Origin: Anaerolineae bacterium
GTDB taxonomy: Bacteria > Chloroflexota > Anaerolineae > Fen-1058
Length of the DNA stretch: 43,523 nucleotides
Reading direction: 5' to 3'
Assembly (NCBI GenBank): GCA_003154115.1
Contig: PMCF01000039.1
Location: 1-43,523, forward strand
The notes beneath the pieces were generated by a model. The model worked only from the letters and a program-made list of their open reading frames with translations, was not told the origin of the DNA and made no database searches. The position numbers and the translations under genes are program-made. Below are positions 40,417 through 43,523 of the stretch, one piece after another (position 1 is the first letter of the stretch; each line of letters opens with the position of its first letter).

Positions 40417-42834
40417 ATGATCGACGATCCTCTCATCGGCCGGCAACTGGCCAACTTCAGAATTGAGCGCCTCCTCGGGCGTGGCGGCATGGCGCTGGTG
40501 TATTACGGTCAGGATGTGAAACTGCACCGGCCCGTCGCCATCAAGCTGATCGATGCGCGCTATCGCGATAATCCCGCGTATGCGGAGCGTTTCGTCCGCG
40601 AAGCGCAGGCTGTGGCCGGCTGGCGGCACGAGAACATCATCCACATTTACTATGCCAGTGACGAAGACGGTTTGTATTACTTCGTCATGGAATACATTGA
40701 CGGCGCCGATTTAGGAAAATTTATTTCGCACACCGTCGCGCGCCATGAACGCGTGCCTTACAAGGAAGTCATTCGCATGGGCCGCGCGATTGCCGGGGCG
40801 CTGGATTACGCGCATCAATGCGGTGTGGTCCATCGGGATGTGAAGCCCGCTAATGTTTTGTTGGCGAGTGACGGACGCATCGTGCTGACCGATTTTGGTT
40901 TGGCGATGGATGTGCAACAGGGATCGTTAGGCGAGGTCTTCGGCTCGTCGCTGTATATCGCACCGGAGCAGGCGCGCCGTTCGGCCGAGGCCGTGCCGCA
41001 GTCCGATCAATATTCGTTGGGTGTGATCCTGTATCAGCTGCTCACCGGCGTGCTGCCGTTTGATGATCCCTCGCCGGCCAGCGTGGCCTTGCAGCACATC
41101 ACGCGCACGCCACCCCCGCCGCGTCAACTCAATCCGGCGTTGAGTGTCGAGACCGAAGAAGTCTTGTTGAAGGTGTTGAGTAAAGCGCCTGCCGAGCGCT
41201 ATGCCAAATGTCGCGACTTCATTGATGCGTTGGAGCAAGCGCTGGGCCTGACGACCGGTGTGACTAAAACCGTGCCCTCGAAAACTGTCCTGTTGGGCGC
41301 GGGGGATGAACAGCTGATCGGGATGCAGTTGGACGAGTATCGACTGGAAGCGCTGCTCGGCCACGGCGGCATGGCGCGCGTATATCGCGCGCGCGACACG
41401 CAGCTTAATCGGCTGGCCGCCGTCAAAGTGATCGATACGCCGTTCCGCGCCGAGGCCGATTACGTGGCGCGTTTCCGGCGCGAAGCGCAAGCCTGCGCCC
41501 AGCTGGATCATCCCCATATCGTGCGGCTGTATCGCTACGGCGAAGTCAGCGATGTGCTCTACATGGCGATGCAGTACATCGAAGGCCGCGATCTGGAGAC
41601 GGTGCTTGAAGAGTATGCGGCGGCCGATAAGTGCTTTTCCACCGATCGCATCCAACGCCTCATGACGGAGATTTGTTCCGCGCTCGATTACGCGCACGCC
41701 CAGGGCGTCATCCATCGCGACGTGAAGCCGTCCAACATCATTATCGATCAGAAAGACCGCGCTGTGTTGACCGATTTCGGTCTGGCGCTGCTCGTCGAGG
41801 CGGGTACGCGCGGCGAGATTTTTGGCTCGCCGTTTTACATTGCACCGGAGCAGGCCATCTCGTCGGCCAACGCCACGACGCAGAGCGATCTGTATTCGGT
41901 GGGCGTGATTTTGTATGAGATGATCGCGGGGCGCGTGCCTTTCATCGCCAACAATCCGCTGGATGTGGCGATGCTGCACATGACCGAACCGCCGCGCCCA
42001 CCCAGCGAACTCAATCCACAAGTCACGCCGCAATTGGAGGCGGTGATCCTCAAGACGCTGGCGAAAGAGCCGAACGAGCGCTATCAAACCGGAGCCGCGT
42101 TGGTGGCCGCGCTCGATCAAGCGCTGCGCGCCGCGCCGGTGGCGGTTGTGGCGGCCCCGATCGTTCCTCCGCCCTCAGTGGCCTATGCGCTGCCTCCCAT
42201 CCCGGCAGCCGTTTCGACGTCCATTGCCAAACCGGTGACACCGCCGGCTGCGCCTGCGCCGCGCAAGAATCGCAAGCCGTTGGCGGTGTTGATCGCCTTG
42301 CTCTTGATCGGATTGATCGTCGGCGGAGGAGCCATCGCGTTGAGCGGGAACAATCCGATCGGGGTACAACCGATCGCCAATGCGCCAGCGACTTCGACTG
42401 TGCCAGCGACATTGACTGTCCCAGCAACCGGCGACACAACGGCAACTCTATCGGCGGGGCCGCTAACGCCATCCGCCAGATCCACGGCGGCTGCTTCTGC
42501 TGCCAGTCCAACGACGCGCGTAGCGTCGATCTTTACTTCGCCGTTAACTTCGACGCAGGCGACGCCGACGCGCGCCATCACTTCATCATCGCCGCTGATC
42601 ACTCCGACACCCGTCCCGACAGAAATTTCTACCGCGACTGCCACGCGAACGCTCACGCCGACCATCGTGGAGGTAGTGACCGCTACGCTAACACTCACTC
42701 CAACCGCAGTCGATGCCGCGACGGCGACGCCAACCGAAACGCCTGTGCCGACGATCGCGCCACGAGCGCCCGCCGGACCTCCTTATTTGACGCATCTTCC
42801 AATCGTCATGTATCGCTATCGCGTGCTGCGCTAA
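40417..42834 (+). CDS. Membrane Ser/Thr kinase with two tandem kinase domains
   Basis: 805 residues. Kinase 1 (14-275) has GRGGMA (21-26), K43, HRDVKPAN (139-146) and DFG (159-161). Kinase 2 (308-570) has GHGGMA (315-320), K337, HRDVKPSN (433-440) and DFG (453-455). Both keep all catalytic residues, so neither is an obvious pseudokinase. A linker leads to one membrane helix near 622-643, then an external Thr/Pro/Ala-rich spacer and the tail PPYLTHLPIVMYRYRVLR. The domains differ enough that the duplication is old. It is coupled to the preceding unknown gene by a two-base gap. PknB-like signalling across the membrane is likely, though no PASTA sensor is present. Confidence 0.92.
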   Translation: MIDDPLIGRQLANFRIERLLGRGGMALVYYGQDVKLHRPVAIKLIDARYRDNPAYAERFVREAQAVAGWRHENIIHIYYASDEDGLYYFVMEYIDGADLGKFISHTVARHERVPYKEVIRMGRAIAGALDYAHQCGVVHRDVKPANVLLASDGRIVLTDFGLAMDVQQGSLGEVFGSSLYIAPEQARRSAEAVPQSDQYSLGVILYQLLTGVLPFDDPSPASVALQHITRTPPPPRQLNPALSVETEEVLLKVLSKAPAERYAKCRDFIDALEQALGLTTGVTKTVPSKTVLLGAGDEQLIGMQLDEYRLEALLGHGGMARVYRARDTQLNRLAAVKVIDTPFRAEADYVARFRREAQACAQLDHPHIVRLYRYGEVSDVLYMAMQYIEGRDLETVLEEYAAADKCFSTDRIQRLMTEICSALDYAHAQGVIHRDVKPSNIIIDQKDRAVLTDFGLALLVEAGTRGEIFGSPFYIAPEQAISSANATTQSDLYSVGVILYEMIAGRVPFIANNPLDVAMLHMTEPPRPPSELNPQVTPQLEAVILKTLAKEPNERYQTGAALVAALDQALRAAPVAVVAAPIVPPPSVAYALPPIPAAVSTSIAKPVTPPAAPAPRKNRKPLAVLIALLLIGLIVGGGAIALSGNNPIGVQPIANAPATSTVPATLTVPATGDTTATLSAGPLTPSARSTAAASAASPTTRVASIFTSPLTSTQATPTRAITSSSPLITPTPVPTEISTATATRTLTPTIVEVVTATLTLTPTAVDAATATPTETPVPTIAPRAPAGPPYLTHLPIVMYRYRVLR

Positions 42835-42863
42835 TGAATTTACCGACGAACAACATTTTTGCT

Positions 42864-42892
42864 TTGACATGCCTTAATGCCTGTGCTAAAAT
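42864..42892 (+). promoter_or_regulatory. Near-consensus promoter of the nuo operon
   Basis: TTGACA (42864-42869), 17-base spacer, TAAAAT (42887-42892). Transcription would start near 42899, about 48 bases before nuoA. It is the strongest promoter match in the window. Confidence 0.75.
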
Positions 42893-42946
42893 TTATAAGC
42901 ACTCCATCGGACGCACCTCCTGCGCCATACAGCCTAAGGGAGTTAC

Positions 42947-43303
42947 ATGCTCGAATCATATATTCCTATCGCCATCCTGTTTATTGTTGCGACGGCGATC
43001 GCCGTACTGGTCATTGTCCTGGGCACGGTCTTCGGCCCGCGCCGGAAGTCGTTCCGCAAACAGTCGCCCTATGAATCGGGGATGATGCCGATCGGGCCGG
43101 GCACGCGCCGCATGAACGTGCGCTATTACCTCGTCGCCGTGCTCTTCATCCTGTTCGATGTTGAAATCATTTTCTTCTATCCCTGGGCCGTAAACTTCCG
43201 CGCCCTGGGCTTATTTGGCTTTGTCGAGATGTTGGTCTTCGTGGCGATCTTACTGGTGGGTTACGTCTATGTGTGGAAGAAGGGAGCGTTTGAATGGGAC
43301 TAG
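42947..43303 (+). CDS. nuoA: NADH-quinone oxidoreductase subunit A
   Basis: 118 residues with three membrane helices (about 6-28, 60-80, 90-110). It has the family signature YESGMMPIG followed by R-x-x-VRYY and [11 protein letters not shown], which carries conserved acidic residues near the quinone channel. It is part of the membrane arm of complex I. GGGAG precedes the ATG. Its stop overlaps the nuoB start by ten bases, the usual nuoAB arrangement. Confidence 0.97.
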   Translation: MLESYIPIAILFIVATAIAVLVIVLGTVFGPRRKSFRKQSPYESGMMPIGPGTRRMNVRYYLVAVLFILFDVEIIFFYPWAVNFRALGLFGFVEMLVFVAILLVGYVYVWKKGAFEWD

Positions 43304-43523
43304 AAAGTAAACTGGGGAATATGGGCGTGGTGACCGCCCGATTGGAAGACGTCATCAATTGGGGCCGCACCAATGCGATGTGGCCGCTGGGTTTCGGTTT
43401 GGCGTGCTGCGCGATTGAGATGATGTCAGCCCAGGCCAGCAACTACGATCTCTCGCGCTTCGGGATGGAACTGATGCGCGCCAGTCCGCGGCAGGCCGAC
43501 TTGATGATTGTGGCCGGGCGTGT
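43294..43523 (+). CDS. nuoB: NADH-quinone oxidoreductase subunit B (5' part)
   Basis: The first 76 codons are in the window. [10 protein letters not shown] with C38/C39 gives the tandem cysteines that help bind the terminal cluster N2. [21 protein letters not shown] is the conserved stretch leading to the next ligands, which lie outside. The start overlaps nuoA and has AGGGAG upstream. More nuo genes are expected beyond the edge. Confidence 0.97.
   Translation, partial: MGLESKLGNMGVVTARLEDVINWGRTNAMWPLGFGLACCAIEMMSAQASNYDLSRFGMELMRASPRQADLMIVAGR

Noticed and set aside
40927-42120. 397-codon open frame on the minus strand
   Set aside because: Antisense to the tandem kinase, whose catalytic motifs prove the plus strand is coding.
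1-43523. tRNA or rRNA genes
   Set aside because: No cloverleaf with a GTTC-A-A T-loop and no conserved rRNA segments were recognised on either strand by eye; a covariance-model scan would settle it.

Overview
The window is a stretch of bacterial chromosome of moderately high G+C, most likely from a Chloroflexota (Anaerolineae-like) organism. The taxonomic call is inference. It rests on very large TPR/ATPase signalling proteins, long secreted FG-GAP and subtilisin-like proteins, many short palindromic intergenic repeats, and a C-terminal '(F/H)LP(L/I/V)' tail on three exported or membrane proteins. No rRNA, tRNA or CRISPR array is visible.

Layout. (1) Positions 1-4593: a respiratory electron-transfer cluster with a Rieske protein, a tri-haem cytochrome c, a PCu(A)C copper chaperone, and a fused cytochrome b / 2x[4Fe-4S] ferredoxin / MvhD-like protein. 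(2) 4741-8055: a Ser/Thr kinase fused to a STAND-type ATPase and TPRs. (3) 8338-14559: a secreted protein of about 2070 residues (FG-GAP, LamG, HExxH protease, PKD). A 159-bp transposon-like element with perfect 17-bp inverted ends and a 9-bp target duplication sits in frame inside it. (4) 14946-19298: a divergent GDP-sugar pair, a GDP-mannose 3,5-epimerase-like enzyme and an FKP-type fucokinase/pyrophosphorylase. (5) 19527-24915: Nudix, ParA plus a small partner, a class V aminotransferase, an alpha/beta hydrolase, a small DUF5678-like gene followed by a truncated protease remnant, and a GNAT acetyltransferase. (6) 25369-28797: a class III nucleotidyl cyclase/ATPase/TPR protein. (7) 28938-33480: an S8 peptidase with 13 heptad repeats, a DUF1232 protein, a purple-acid-phosphatase-like enzyme and an S51 peptidase. 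(8) 33565-37591: sbcD and sbcC separated by a small AT-rich gene and repeat scars, with a double-hairpin repeat inserted in frame in sbcC. (9) 38009-42834: an unrecognised 801-residue protein coupled to a membrane kinase with two tandem kinase domains. (10) 42947-end: nuoA and the start of nuoB behind a near-consensus promoter.

How it fits together. The left cluster and the nuo genes at the right edge are both respiratory chain. Much of the remainder is signalling (three kinase domains, one cyclase), cell-surface proteins and housekeeping. The intergenic spaces are full of small non-autonomous mobile elements. One family of about 120-150 bp occurs three times and shows 10-bp target duplications at two copies; a relative of it and several palindromic families are also present. 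Two repeats have entered reading frames without breaking them. The most unusual gene is the cytochrome b-ferredoxin-MvhD fusion, which suggests a membrane complex linking the quinone pool to soluble or flavin-based electron carriers.
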